Origin: Pseudoxanthomonas wuyuanensis
GTDB lineage: Bacteria; Pseudomonadota; Gammaproteobacteria; Xanthomonadales; Xanthomonadaceae
DNA: 64,000 nucleotides
Reading direction: 5' to 3'
Assembly (NCBI RefSeq): GCF_900215535.1
Contig: NZ_OCND01000003.1
Coordinates: 193,737-257,736, forward strand
This document shows positions 36,662-45,088 of this stretch, one piece after another. Position numbers and translations under genes: made by a program. Below the pieces are notes generated by a model. It did no database searches, had not been told where the DNA came from, and saw nothing but the letters and a program-made list of their open reading frames with translations. The stretch's first letter is position 1. Each line of letters starts with the position of its first letter.

Positions 36662-37657
36662 TCAGGCGAGGTCGCGGATGCGACGGTAGAGGGGTTGGAT
36701 TTCGCTGCGGCGGGTGTAGTCGGCCAGCAGCGGTTCGGCGGCCTTGCGGAAGGCCGCCATGTCGACCTCGTTGAACTTGACGCCGTAGTCGAGCACCGCC
36801 TGGCGCGCCGCGCTTTCGGATGCGTCCCAGTGCTGGCGCATGACCGCAACCGAACGGCGCGCGGCGTCCAGCAGCAGTTCGCGGTCGGCCGGCGCCAGCG
36901 CATCGAAGCTGCGCCGCGAAATCAGCAGCACGTCGGGCGCGTAGGAATGTTCGCTCTGCGACCAGTACGCCGCCGCCTCGAAATGGCGGCTGGAGTGGAA
37001 GCTGCGCATGTTGTTCTCGGCGCCGTCGATCATCTTCGTTTCCATGCCAGAGAACACCTCGCCCAGCGACAGCGGGGTGGGGTTGGCGCCGAACATGCGC
37101 AGCATGCGGATGAAGATGTCCGAAGCCGGCACGCGGATTTTCAGGCCGTGCAGATCCTGCGGCGTATGCAGCGGACGGCGCGCGTTGTAGAAACAGCGTG
37201 CGCCGGAGTCGTAGATGGCCAGACCGACCAGATCGCGCTTGGAGAAGCCTTCCAGCACCCGCGTGCCGACATCGCTGTCCATGGCCCGGCGCATATGCGC
37301 GACGGATTCGAACACGTACGGCAGCGACAGCGCCTGAGTCAGCGGAAACGCATTGTTCAAGGCGCCCGAGTAGACCCGGGTCATGTCGATGGCGCCGAAG
37401 CGGGCCATGTCGATGGCCTCGGATTCGCGGCCGAGCTGGCCGGAGTGATAGAGACGGATGCCGATGCGTCCGCCGGTTTCCTGTTCCAGTACCTGCCCGA
37501 TCCAGCGCACCGCTTCGACGGTGGGATAGTTCTTTACGTGCACGTCGGTGGCGGTCAACACGGTGCCGGCCACCGCGTCCGGCTTGGCCGCCAGCGATGC
37601 CAGCGGCGCCGCGCAGGCAAGGCCAATGCCGGTGGACAGGAATCTGCGCCGATTCAT
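36662..37657 (-). CDS. TRAP transporter substrate-binding protein (DctP-like)
   Basis: 331 aa. The N-terminus MNRRRFLSTGIGLACAAPL has the RRxFL motif of a Tat signal, so it is probably exported folded to the periplasm. The mature protein shows SGQLGRESEAIDMARFGAIDM and LHGLKIRVPASDIFIRML, where the Arg binds the substrate carboxylate in DctP proteins. GAENNMRSFHSSRHFEAAAYW is also typical. Two adjacent ATGs exist; the second (37657) has the better spacing to GAAGG. First of the three TRAP genes and 22 bases downstream of the hydratase-like gene. Uronate binding is inferred. Confidence 0.93.
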   Translation of the reverse strand: MNRRRFLSTGIGLACAAPLASLAAKPDAVAGTVLTATDVHVKNYPTVEAVRWIGQVLEQETGGRIGIRLYHSGQLGRESEAIDMARFGAIDMTRVYSGALNNAFPLTQALSLPYVFESVAHMRRAMDSDVGTRVLEGFSKRDLVGLAIYDSGARCFYNARRPLHTPQDLHGLKIRVPASDIFIRMLRMFGANPTPLSLGEVFSGMETKMIDGAENNMRSFHSSRHFEAAAYWSQSEHSYAPDVLLISRRSFDALAPADRELLLDAARRSVAVMRQHWDASESAARQAVLDYGVKFNEVDMAAFRKAAEPLLADYTRRSEIQPLYRRIRDLA

Positions 37658-37679
37658 CATGCCTTCGCTTCTCCGTTGG

Positions 37680-38540
37680 TTACGGCGCAAAAGCCGTTGC
37701 CGCCGCGGCGCGGCAGACGATATCGCCATAGCCATCGAAATGGATGCGTGCGGTCTGGCCGGCAACGATGTCGTGGATGCCGGTGGCATTGCCGGTGGCG
37801 ATCAGTTCGCCGTGCTTGAGCGGGCGGCCGCGTTTGGCCGAACGCGCCAGCGCGAATGCGAACGCCGCGCGCAGGCCGCCGGGCAGCATCGTCGCGCCAC
37901 CGCTGCCGACCAACTGGTCGTCGATGTAGGTCTGGCAGGTCAGTTGGGTTTCGTCCTGCTGCTGCCAGCGGGGTACCTCGGCGCCGACGATCAGGCCGTT
38001 GTTGTTGCCGAAATCCGACACCACCACGCGCGGCCCCAGCATGTTGATGGTGGCCAGCGGACTGCTGGCCACTTCCATGCCGATGAACAGCGTACTGGGC
38101 ACGGCGGCGGCCTGCTCGGGCGTCCACTCGGCCTGGTCCGCGGGCACGTCGGCATCCAGACGCATCACGTATTCGGCTTCGACCGCGCCAAAGCCGCCGG
38201 AGAACACCTCAAAGTGAGGCGCCTGGAGCCGCGGATTGCTACCGGTGGCATTTTGCAGCGCGCGCTGGAAAATCGGACCCAGCAGACGTTCGTCGCCGGA
38301 CTCGTCGCGGCGTTCGGCGGCGATGTAGCCCACCTTCCAGCCGACCACGCGATCCGGCCACTGCGCGATCGCCAGGTCCTGGACGCGGTAGGCGGTCGCC
38401 AGGTTGGCCGGAATCTGGCCGGGAAAGTCGGCCAGGGAACGGCCCTGGCGCCTGGCCTGCACGAACTGCGCCGCGATGGTGGCCAGTCCGGGCGTGTCGT
38501 CGGCCGGCGCTTCTTTCAGAACGCTTTCATCGCTGCTCAA
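37680..38540 (-). CDS. 2-keto-4-pentenoate hydratase-like (fumarylacetoacetate hydrolase family) protein
   Basis: 286 aa of the MhpD/FAH fold. Landmarks are VVGWKVGYIA, EVFSGGFGAVEAEYVMRL, VVVSDFGNNNGLIVG and LPGGLRAAFAFALARSAKRG, ending with ATGNATGIHDIVAGQTARI. Characterised relatives hydrate or decarboxylate 2-keto dienoates from aromatic ring cleavage. No aromatic pathway gene lies near. Here it heads the TRAP-GH43-LacI-kduI-kduD set, so it probably acts on a 2-keto-3-deoxy sugar acid. An operator-like site lies 68 bases before its start. Confidence 0.85.
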   Translation of the reverse strand: MSSDESVLKEAPADDTPGLATIAAQFVQARRQGRSLADFPGQIPANLATAYRVQDLAIAQWPDRVVGWKVGYIAAERRDESGDERLLGPIFQRALQNATGSNPRLQAPHFEVFSGGFGAVEAEYVMRLDADVPADQAEWTPEQAAAVPSTLFIGMEVASSPLATINMLGPRVVVSDFGNNNGLIVGAEVPRWQQQDETQLTCQTYIDDQLVGSGGATMLPGGLRAAFAFALARSAKRGRPLKHGELIATGNATGIHDIVAGQTARIHFDGYGDIVCRAAAATAFAP

Positions 38541-38607
38541 GGGAATCTCCGCAATGTCTCTGTCTTTGTTGCGTTGCCGAGTGACAACGCTGGTCGATGG
38601 CCTGTAT

Positions 38608-38625
38608 ATGGTAAACCGGTGTCAT
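38608..38625. promoter_or_regulatory. Candidate LacI-type operator in a divergent promoter
   Basis: ATGGTAAACCGGTGTCAT shares ACCGGTGTCAT with the site before kduI. It sits between the hydratase-like gene (minus) and the esterase gene (plus), so one regulator could control both transcripts. Confidence 0.5.
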
Positions 38626-38696
38626 CTGCAATACGCAATGCCGCATTCGCGTGCTGGCCGCACGCGTTTCCCACCGGTCCACAGGAGAGAAAACCC

Positions 38697-39845
38697 ATGC
38701 CACGCCTGACTGCCGCCGCGATGACGCAGGCTTCCACGATGACCGGCGGCCGGACCGGTTGCGGCGATGGTATTTTGCGCCGCAGCATGGGCGCCCGCAG
38801 CCCCAACCGGGCCGCGGGCAGGTCGGCCAACCCGTGGATGCGCGGATTGCGCTTGACGGCAGATCTCGCCGCGGTTCTGTGGATTGCCTTGGCAGTCGCC
38901 TTGCCTGGCTACGCCGCACCTGCCGATGGCGAGCCCCCTGACGGCGAGCGCATCTACCTGTGGCCCGGCCGGACTGCGCCGGGTTCGAAGGGATTGCCGT
39001 TGACGCAGCAGGTCAGCGAGCGCAGCGACGATCCGGCCCGGCCGGACCGCGCGATTACCGGCGTCAGCCAGCCTTACCTGGTGGTGTACCGGCCCGGCAA
39101 ACCCAACGGCATCGGCTTGCTGGTGACCCCGGGCGGAGGTTACCAGCGCATCGTGCTGGACAAGGAAGGCACCGCGCTGGCGCACGATTTCGTCGATGCC
39201 GGCGGCGTCACCCTGTTCGTGCTGCGCTATCGGCTGCCGGGCGATGGCCATGCCAGCGGGGCGGACGCGCCGTTGGCCGATGCGCAACGCGCGCTGCGGC
39301 TGATTCGTGCGCGCGCGCGCGAGTGGCAACTGGATCCGGCGCGGATCGGCGTGATGGGGTTTTCGGCCGGCGGCCATGTCGCCGCCAGCCTGGGCACGCG
39401 GTTCGAAGAAAAGGTTTACAAGCGGGTCGACAGGGCCGATGCGCTCAGCGCACGGCCGGATTTCATGCTGCTTATCTATCCGGTGATCAGCATGGACAGC
39501 GGGATTGCGCATGGCGGTTCGCGCGAACGCCTGCTCGGCGCGCAGCCTGAGCCGGAACGGGTGCGGCGGTATTCGGCCGAGCAGCGCGTCTTCGCAGACA
39601 CGCCGCCGGCGTTCCTGCTGCATGCCGAGGATGACGCGGTGGTCGACTCCGAAAACAGCCTGCGCATGCATGCAGCGCTGCGCGCCGCCGGTGTGCCGGT
39701 GGAAATGCACCTGTATCCGCGGGGCGGCCATGGTTTTGGCGTGCGCGAAACCACCGGCCTGCCGGTCGCGCTGTGGCCGCAGCTGGCCTTGCGCTGGATG
39801 CAGTCGGCTGCCGGCAATCCTTCCATCACTGCTTCGGGAAACTGA
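38697..39845 (+). CDS. Alpha/beta-hydrolase, probable carbohydrate esterase
   Basis: 382 aa from the ATG after AGGAGAG. The catalytic serine is in GVMGFSAGGHVAASL, the Asp in HAEDDAVVDSEN, and the His in YPRGGHGFGVRET. The oxyanion region is VTPGGGYQRI. This pattern matches acetyl-xylan or pectin acetylesterase-type enzymes (BD-FAE/axeA-like). A hydrophobic segment that could be a signal (LAAVLWIALAVALPGYAAPA) starts about 50 residues in, so an internal ATG (MRGLRLTADL) may be the true start. The next esterase gene follows after 3 bases. Confidence 0.85.
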   Translation: MPRLTAAAMTQASTMTGGRTGCGDGILRRSMGARSPNRAAGRSANPWMRGLRLTADLAAVLWIALAVALPGYAAPADGEPPDGERIYLWPGRTAPGSKGLPLTQQVSERSDDPARPDRAITGVSQPYLVVYRPGKPNGIGLLVTPGGGYQRIVLDKEGTALAHDFVDAGGVTLFVLRYRLPGDGHASGADAPLADAQRALRLIRARAREWQLDPARIGVMGFSAGGHVAASLGTRFEEKVYKRVDRADALSARPDFMLLIYPVISMDSGIAHGGSRERLLGAQPEPERVRRYSAEQRVFADTPPAFLLHAEDDAVVDSENSLRMHAALRAAGVPVEMHLYPRGGHGFGVRETTGLPVALWPQLALRWMQSAAGNPSITASGN

Positions 39846-39848
39846 ACC

Positions 39849-40745
39849 ATGCGTCTTGTCCGTGCCATCGTTGTGCTGAGCGGCCTGTTGAACGGCTTGT
39901 TGTTCTGGGGCGATGCCGCTGCCGCTGCGCCGGTCATGCGAGACGGCGTGGAGATAAAACCCATCCGCGCCAGCAAGATCATCCTGATCGGCGATTCGAC
40001 CACCGCGGTGCAGGGCGGTTGGGGACCGCGCTTTTGCGCCGATCACGTCAGCTCGTTCCTGGCCTGCGTCAATCTGGCGCGCGGCGGCCGCAGCACCTAC
40101 AACTACCGGGCCGAGGGTTCCTGGGACATCGCGCTGCACGAGATGCGCGGCGGCGCTTACGAGGCGACCTGGGTACTGGTGCAGTTCGGCCACAACGATC
40201 AGCCCGGCAAGCCTGGCCGATCGACCGATCTGGCCACTGAGTTCCCCGCCAATCTGCGCCGCTATGTCGAAGAGATTCGCGCGGCCGGCGCGCAGCCGGT
40301 GCTGCTGACGCCGCTGACCCGACGCCAGTTCGCCGACGGCCGGTTGGTCGACGATCTGGCGCCCTGGGCCGACGCGGTGCGCAGAGTCGCGGCCGAGATG
40401 AAGGTGCCTCTGGTGGATCTGCATGCGCGCAGCCGCGACGCGGTGCAGGGCATGGGACCGGTGCAGGCGATGCGTTTTGCGCAACTGCCCGCTGCGCCCG
40501 AGCAGGTGAGCGCCGCCCAAAGCGGCACCACCATCGGCGCAGCGCCGACGCCAACGGCACCCGCTGCGGCAAAGCCGGCCAGTCCGGCGGTACAGGACAA
40601 CGCCGCGACTGAACCGATGGGCCAGGCCAAGCGCGCGTTCGACTACACCCACCTGGGATCGGAAGGCGCCGACTTCTTCGCCGCCATCGTCGCCGACGAA
40701 CTGGCGCAGGCGGTGCCGCAGCTACGCAGGCAGTTGATTCCCTGA
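39849..40745 (+). CDS. SGNH-family rhamnogalacturonan acetylesterase-like protein
   Basis: 298 aa with a signal peptide (to GDAAAA). Catalytic blocks are ILIGDSTTAVQGGWG, ARGGRSTYNYRAEG, VQFGHNDQP and DYTHLGSEGADFF. The family deacetylates rhamnogalacturonan in pectin. Between the third and last blocks is an inserted Ala/Pro/Thr/Gln-rich stretch of about 50 residues with no predicted fold. It is cotranscribed with the upstream esterase (3-base gap). Together with the SGNH-cupin protein it gives this locus two members of the family. Confidence 0.88.
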   Translation: MRLVRAIVVLSGLLNGLLFWGDAAAAAPVMRDGVEIKPIRASKIILIGDSTTAVQGGWGPRFCADHVSSFLACVNLARGGRSTYNYRAEGSWDIALHEMRGGAYEATWVLVQFGHNDQPGKPGRSTDLATEFPANLRRYVEEIRAAGAQPVLLTPLTRRQFADGRLVDDLAPWADAVRRVAAEMKVPLVDLHARSRDAVQGMGPVQAMRFAQLPAAPEQVSAAQSGTTIGAAPTPTAPAAAKPASPAVQDNAATEPMGQAKRAFDYTHLGSEGADFFAAIVADELAQAVPQLRRQLIP

Positions 40746-40795
40746 CAGGTTGCGGCCGGCTGCGCTGGACCGCGCTTTCCGCCGCCTCCGGCAGC

Positions 40796-43700
40796 TCATG
40801 GCAGCTTGACTGCGTTGTTGAGCCGGGTCACTTCCTCGGCTTCGCCGTCCAGCGCAATGCGCACCTGGCTGGCATTGGCGGTCTGCGGCAGTTGCACAGT
40901 GGTCGTCCGCGGCAGCAGGTCGGTAGGCGCCTGCATCGGCGGCAGCGGCACGCGCGCCAGTTCGTGGCCACGCGCGTCTTCCAGTACCGCGTAGCCGGCC
41001 GGCGCGGCGACATGGCCCAGGCTGTGTACGGTCACCTCGATGGCATCACCGGCCACCCGCACATCGCCGCGGCCGATGCCCAGATCCGGACGCTGCTCGA
41101 CCGGAGTACCGGCCGCGATCAGTTCGAATTCCATCACCACGGTTTGCCGCGGCGGGAACTGCACCTGCACCGACGCGCTTTTCTCCAGCGCAACCTCGCG
41201 CACATTGGCCTTGCCGTCTATGGCGTCGTCGCCGTTGCGGTCGATGCCCGAGCGCATCCGCCACTGTCCGGCGGTGACGTTCCAGCCGGTCATCTGCGCG
41301 CGCTGCGGTTTGCTGCCAAGGTTGTAGCCGATCACCTTGAAGCGGTCCGGTTGCGCGCCGGGGACCAGGATGGCGACCTGTTCGGCACCGTCATCCTGTT
41401 CGAAGCGCCAACTGACGGTATGCCCGGGCCAGCTCTGGTTGCGCTTGAGCGCAATGCCGCCCAGGCGCGCGCGCTGCAGTAACTCGCTGGGCGCCTCGAC
41501 CCGGTCGGACCACCAGTGGCCTTCGGTGTTCATGTATTCGCGCTGCGCCTTGGCCTGGATGCCTTCGGCGTGCAGTTGCTCCAGATAGCGTTTGTCGCCG
41601 GTGGCCTGCCAGGCCATCAGACTGGCGAAGCCGCTGCCGCCCTTGTCGGCCGCTTCGGTCAGCTGCTTGCCCCAGTCCTGCTGCCGGCCCAGCGCATCGA
41701 CGAAGTTCTCGCCCAGGTTGGACAATCCGCCCGGTCCGCTGCGGGCGACACGGTAGTCCAGCGGCTTCAGGTATCTGTCGTCACCGCTCCAGCGCCACGC
41801 CGCCCAGAACAGATGCATGGTGTCGCCGCCGCCGGAGCCTTGCAGCAGTTCGCCGCCACGGGTCTTGCCGGTGGCCCAGTTGATCTCGTTCGGCAGCACC
41901 CACCGGCCATCGTCGGCGATATAGGCATGGGCCAGATAGCCATCGGCCAGGCCGGTCACCAGTTTGCGGCCGGTCGGATCGGCGTTGTAGCTGCCCAGCA
42001 GGAACGCCGGATGCAGCGCAGGGAACGAGTAGGGCTTCTGCCACTGCCAGTTGGGTTCGCGATAGACCTTGTTGCCGCCGAACCAGTTGCTGGAGAACAG
42101 CAGATGGCCCTGGGGGTTGGGCAGAATGATGCGTTCGTCGAAGGCCCTGACCGTTTCCATCAGCCGTTCCAGCGTGCGCGGCTCGCCCCAGTTGAGGTAG
42201 AGCATGGCGCTGTTGCTGTTGATGCCTTCCTCGTAGGAATGCAGTTCGTCGGTCTCGATGGTCGACAGCCCGTTGCTGAACATGCCGTTCTTGTAGACCG
42301 CCTCGGCCACCGCCGTCAGCGAGGCGTTGAGCTTGTCCGGCAGCACGCCCATCAGCGCCAGCCCCGGCCATTGCTGGACCAGGTCGGTATCGTCGGACAG
42401 ACCGCCGCCGAAATCGCCGTATTCGACCTGGCGGTTGTCGATCCACCATTCGATGAAACGGCGCACGTACTTCAGATCCTCGACCTGGCGGAATGCCCAC
42501 AGCGGCACGCCCTTGGGCGGTTCCGGTTGCTGGAATGGCGGGCGGCCCTGGCTGTTGTAGCTGATGTAGTTCCAGTACAGCCGGCCCAGTTCGTGATCCG
42601 GATCCACCCGCAGCAGATCGCTCAGATCGGCATAGACGCGCGCATACAGGCGCTGGCGCTTGGAGGTGGTGTGTTCCTCGACCAGGAAGCCCCAGTTGTC
42701 GCGGACCTGGTTGAAGCGGTCGGCGATGTGCTCCCGGAGCGCTTGGTCGCGCGGCTTGAACACCATGCGGATCTCGGCGCCGTCCAGCGCCGAGGCGTTG
42801 AAGCCCGGCGCGGCCGAGGCGATGCTGATCCACAGGCTGTCGGCGGTCAGGATGCGGTCGCGCAGATCCAGCCACAATGTGCGCTTCTTGCCGGGCTCGA
42901 CCGAGACGGCGACATCGATCATGTCGCGCGCCGGCCAGATCGGATCCTTGATGCGGATATTGAGCGGAATCACCTTGCCGTCGGGACCATCGTGTGTGGC
43001 AGGCAGGTCGAGTGCCGGGATGTCGATGGCCACGCCATCCAGGCCGTCGTACATGTTCTCCCAGCTGTGCGCCCAGCTGCGGATCAGCGGCTGCGCAGCG
43101 GGCGCATCGCCCACGCCCGACGGAATCAGCACATGCACGATGGGTGCAGGTTGCGCCGGCAATGAGGCCGCATTGCGCTTGCGCGAGCCGGCGCCCTTTG
43201 GCAGCGCCATCACCGTGCTGCGTTCGTTGTCCGGGTAACGGCCATCGATGTAGTCGCGCAGGCTGGCGATGTTGAGGTAGTCCGGCAGCGCCTGGCTGTT
43301 GATGAAATAGTGCTGCTTGACCGTGCCTTCCGGCTCGGCGGCGTCGCTGACGCGGTAGGCCCAGATTTCCTGGATCGGCGTTTCCGGTTCGGCATTGCTG
43401 AAGCGCAGGCTGCCGCCCTGCAGATCGGAGAAGCTGTCGACGCTGCGCACCACTCCCTGCGGACGCTGGAACAACGCCTGCGCCTGGCCGTCATTGCCGG
43501 TGCGGCTGAGCTGGCCGTACGCGGCGCCGCGAATCTCGATGCGGTTGACGGTTTCGTTGTCCGGGATGCTCAGGTCCAGGTTCTGTCCGCCTTCGACATA
43601 GGTGTTCCAGTCCGGCAGCTGGAAATAGTCGTCGCGGCCGGGCAGGCGCGAGCGGTTGTAGACCCCGGGCCAGGTGGTTTCGGCGATACCGTCGCTGCCC

Positions 43701-44620
43701 TTCCACATCCACTGCTTCAGGTCCTTGGTATCGGCGAACTCGACCTTGCGGATGCGGGTGACCGGCAACGTCAGCGCCGGCGGCGGCGCGCCTTCCCAGC
43801 CGTGCCGGTGCAGCCAGGCGCGATGATCGTTGCCGCCGGCAACCGCCGTCTTCGGTCCGCCATGGCGGGCCAGCGCGGCTGCGCCGGCGCCATCGAGCAT
43901 GCGGTCGTAGATGCGGATTTCATCGAAGTCGCTGCCGCGCAGGAAGTTGTAGCGGCTCTGCACCTGGTAGGGCGCCATCACCCGGCCGGCCAGGCCCAGC
44001 TGATCCAGCGCCGCATCGTAGTCGGCGCGGGTGTCCTGGCGCGCGACTTCGCTGCCGTCCAGATACAGGCGCACGCCATGGTTCTCGTCCCAGGCGAAGG
44101 CGATGTGCTGCCAGGTATCGGCGCTGGGCAGCGTGTCCAGCTTGAACGACACCCGCGTGCGCGCCAGGTTGGCGTCGGTGACGAAGGCATCGAAACCCTG
44201 GCCGTTCCAGTCGATGCGCAGCCAGGCCATGTCCCAGCTGCTGTGATCGGCGTAGCCGACGCGGAAAATCACGAACGGCGCTTCGCCGACGGCATAGCGC
44301 GGGCGCCAGAAGAACGCCAGCGTACCGCGCTGGGCGTAGATGTTGCCCGGCGCGTTCCACGACAGTACGCCGTCGTCGGCCCATTCGATGGCGCTTCCGC
44401 GAACGCCATCGTCGACCCGCTTCACCTTGTCCTTGAAGTTGGGCACGGCGTCGCCGGCGGCGGTATCGGCAATGAAATCCTTGTCGGCCGAGACATGGAA
44501 CAGCAACTGCGGCGCCTGCGCCGCGGCCTGGCCGATGGCGCCGCCCAGTGCCAGCGCCATCAACGAGCGGCGCAGGCGACGGGACAGGGTGGCAGGACGG
44601 GCGGCGGGGCATACGGACAT
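40796..44620 (-). CDS. Very large exported LamG-domain protein, possible polysaccharide-degrading enzyme
   Basis: 1274 aa with a signal peptide (LMALALGGAIGQAAAQ). Residues about 45-245 are a LamG/concanavalin-like jelly roll (TLAFFWRPRYAVGEAPFVIF, WQHIAFAWDENHGVRLYLDG). A beta-rich middle part follows. About residues 640-1040 is a helical, Trp-rich domain resembling an (alpha/alpha) toroid (WAFRQVEDLKYVRRFIEWWI, DFGGGLSDDTDLVQQWPGLA, YEEGINSNSAMLYLNWGEP), with acidic and Tyr/His residues that could be catalytic. The C-terminal 200 residues look like CARDB-type sandwiches. I do not recognise a named CAZy family. A second ATG choice is 44626. It converges with the esterase pair and lies next to pectate lyase. 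Confidence 0.8.
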   Translation of the reverse strand: MSVCPAARPATLSRRLRRSLMALALGGAIGQAAAQAPQLLFHVSADKDFIADTAAGDAVPNFKDKVKRVDDGVRGSAIEWADDGVLSWNAPGNIYAQRGTLAFFWRPRYAVGEAPFVIFRVGYADHSSWDMAWLRIDWNGQGFDAFVTDANLARTRVSFKLDTLPSADTWQHIAFAWDENHGVRLYLDGSEVARQDTRADYDAALDQLGLAGRVMAPYQVQSRYNFLRGSDFDEIRIYDRMLDGAGAAALARHGGPKTAVAGGNDHRAWLHRHGWEGAPPPALTLPVTRIRKVEFADTKDLKQWMWKGSDGIAETTWPGVYNRSRLPGRDDYFQLPDWNTYVEGGQNLDLSIPDNETVNRIEIRGAAYGQLSRTGNDGQAQALFQRPQGVVRSVDSFSDLQGGSLRFSNAEPETPIQEIWAYRVSDAAEPEGTVKQHYFINSQALPDYLNIASLRDYIDGRYPDNERSTVMALPKGAGSRKRNAASLPAQPAPIVHVLIPSGVGDAPAAQPLIRSWAHSWENMYDGLDGVAIDIPALDLPATHDGPDGKVIPLNIRIKDPIWPARDMIDVAVSVEPGKKRTLWLDLRDRILTADSLWISIASAAPGFNASALDGAEIRMVFKPRDQALREHIADRFNQVRDNWGFLVEEHTTSKRQRLYARVYADLSDLLRVDPDHELGRLYWNYISYNSQGRPPFQQPEPPKGVPLWAFRQVEDLKYVRRFIEWWIDNRQVEYGDFGGGLSDDTDLVQQWPGLALMGVLPDKLNASLTAVAEAVYKNGMFSNGLSTIETDELHSYEEGINSNSAMLYLNWGEPRTLERLMETVRAFDERIILPNPQGHLLFSSNWFGGNKVYREPNWQWQKPYSFPALHPAFLLGSYNADPTGRKLVTGLADGYLAHAYIADDGRWVLPNEINWATGKTRGGELLQGSGGGDTMHLFWAAWRWSGDDRYLKPLDYRVARSGPGGLSNLGENFVDALGRQQDWGKQLTEAADKGGSGFASLMAWQATGDKRYLEQLHAEGIQAKAQREYMNTEGHWWSDRVEAPSELLQRARLGGIALKRNQSWPGHTVSWRFEQDDGAEQVAILVPGAQPDRFKVIGYNLGSKPQRAQMTGWNVTAGQWRMRSGIDRNGDDAIDGKANVREVALEKSASVQVQFPPRQTVVMEFELIAAGTPVEQRPDLGIGRGDVRVAGDAIEVTVHSLGHVAAPAGYAVLEDARGHELARVPLPPMQAPTDLLPRTTTVQLPQTANASQVRIALDGEAEEVTRLNNAVKLP

Positions 44621-45088
44621 CGGCATTTCCTTCTACGGTTGCATTGACGTTACAGCGGGGAGGCAGCGTGCGCAGCTGGCGCGGCCACGCATGCGGAGGT
44701 TTCGGCAGCGAAAGGCCGCCGGTCGCCGGGTATTTTTCTGGGTGCAGCCGTGGGCATTGACGGCATCCAGCGTAAACGACAGCGGTAGCTGCTGTTCCTG
44801 CGCCGCAGCAGATCCGGTGTTGGCAAGGCCGATATGGAACGCGGTGCGTGCGTTCTTCGGCTTTGCCAAGGTGTGCCAGCCTGACGGAGGGATAGGCGAG
44901 CCCGGTCGCCGCGCAGGACAGTGCAGCGGGCAGTAGGCAGAATCAGGGATTTCAATGCGGTGCGGTTCATCAACGGACCGGAACGAAGAAGGGAACCCAG
45001 GCAACAGCCCCTAGGTTCCCGAACGCGGGCGAGCCTTCCCGGACTCGCGCGCGGCGACGCTATCGTCGCGTTCTTCAGAGGGTTTCCT
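44621..45088. other. Gap between pectate lyase and the LamG-domain protein genes
   Basis: 468 bases without a convincing gene. A minus-strand frame at 44633-45004 has an unusual but unmatched composition and no ribosome site. GGGAACC and GGTTCCC (44991-45020) could form a small hairpin. Promoter elements for the 1274-residue protein presumably lie here, but none is clear. Confidence 0.45.

Noticed and set aside
34667-37819. A 1050-codon plus-strand open frame opposite the TRAP transporter genes
   Set aside because: It is dominated by Gln, His and Arg and has no motif; it is the antisense image of three well-identified genes in GC-rich DNA.
44633-45004. A 123-codon minus-strand frame upstream of the LamG-domain gene
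   Set aside because: It lacks a ribosome site and any motif. It ends across the start region of the real gene and is probably chance.
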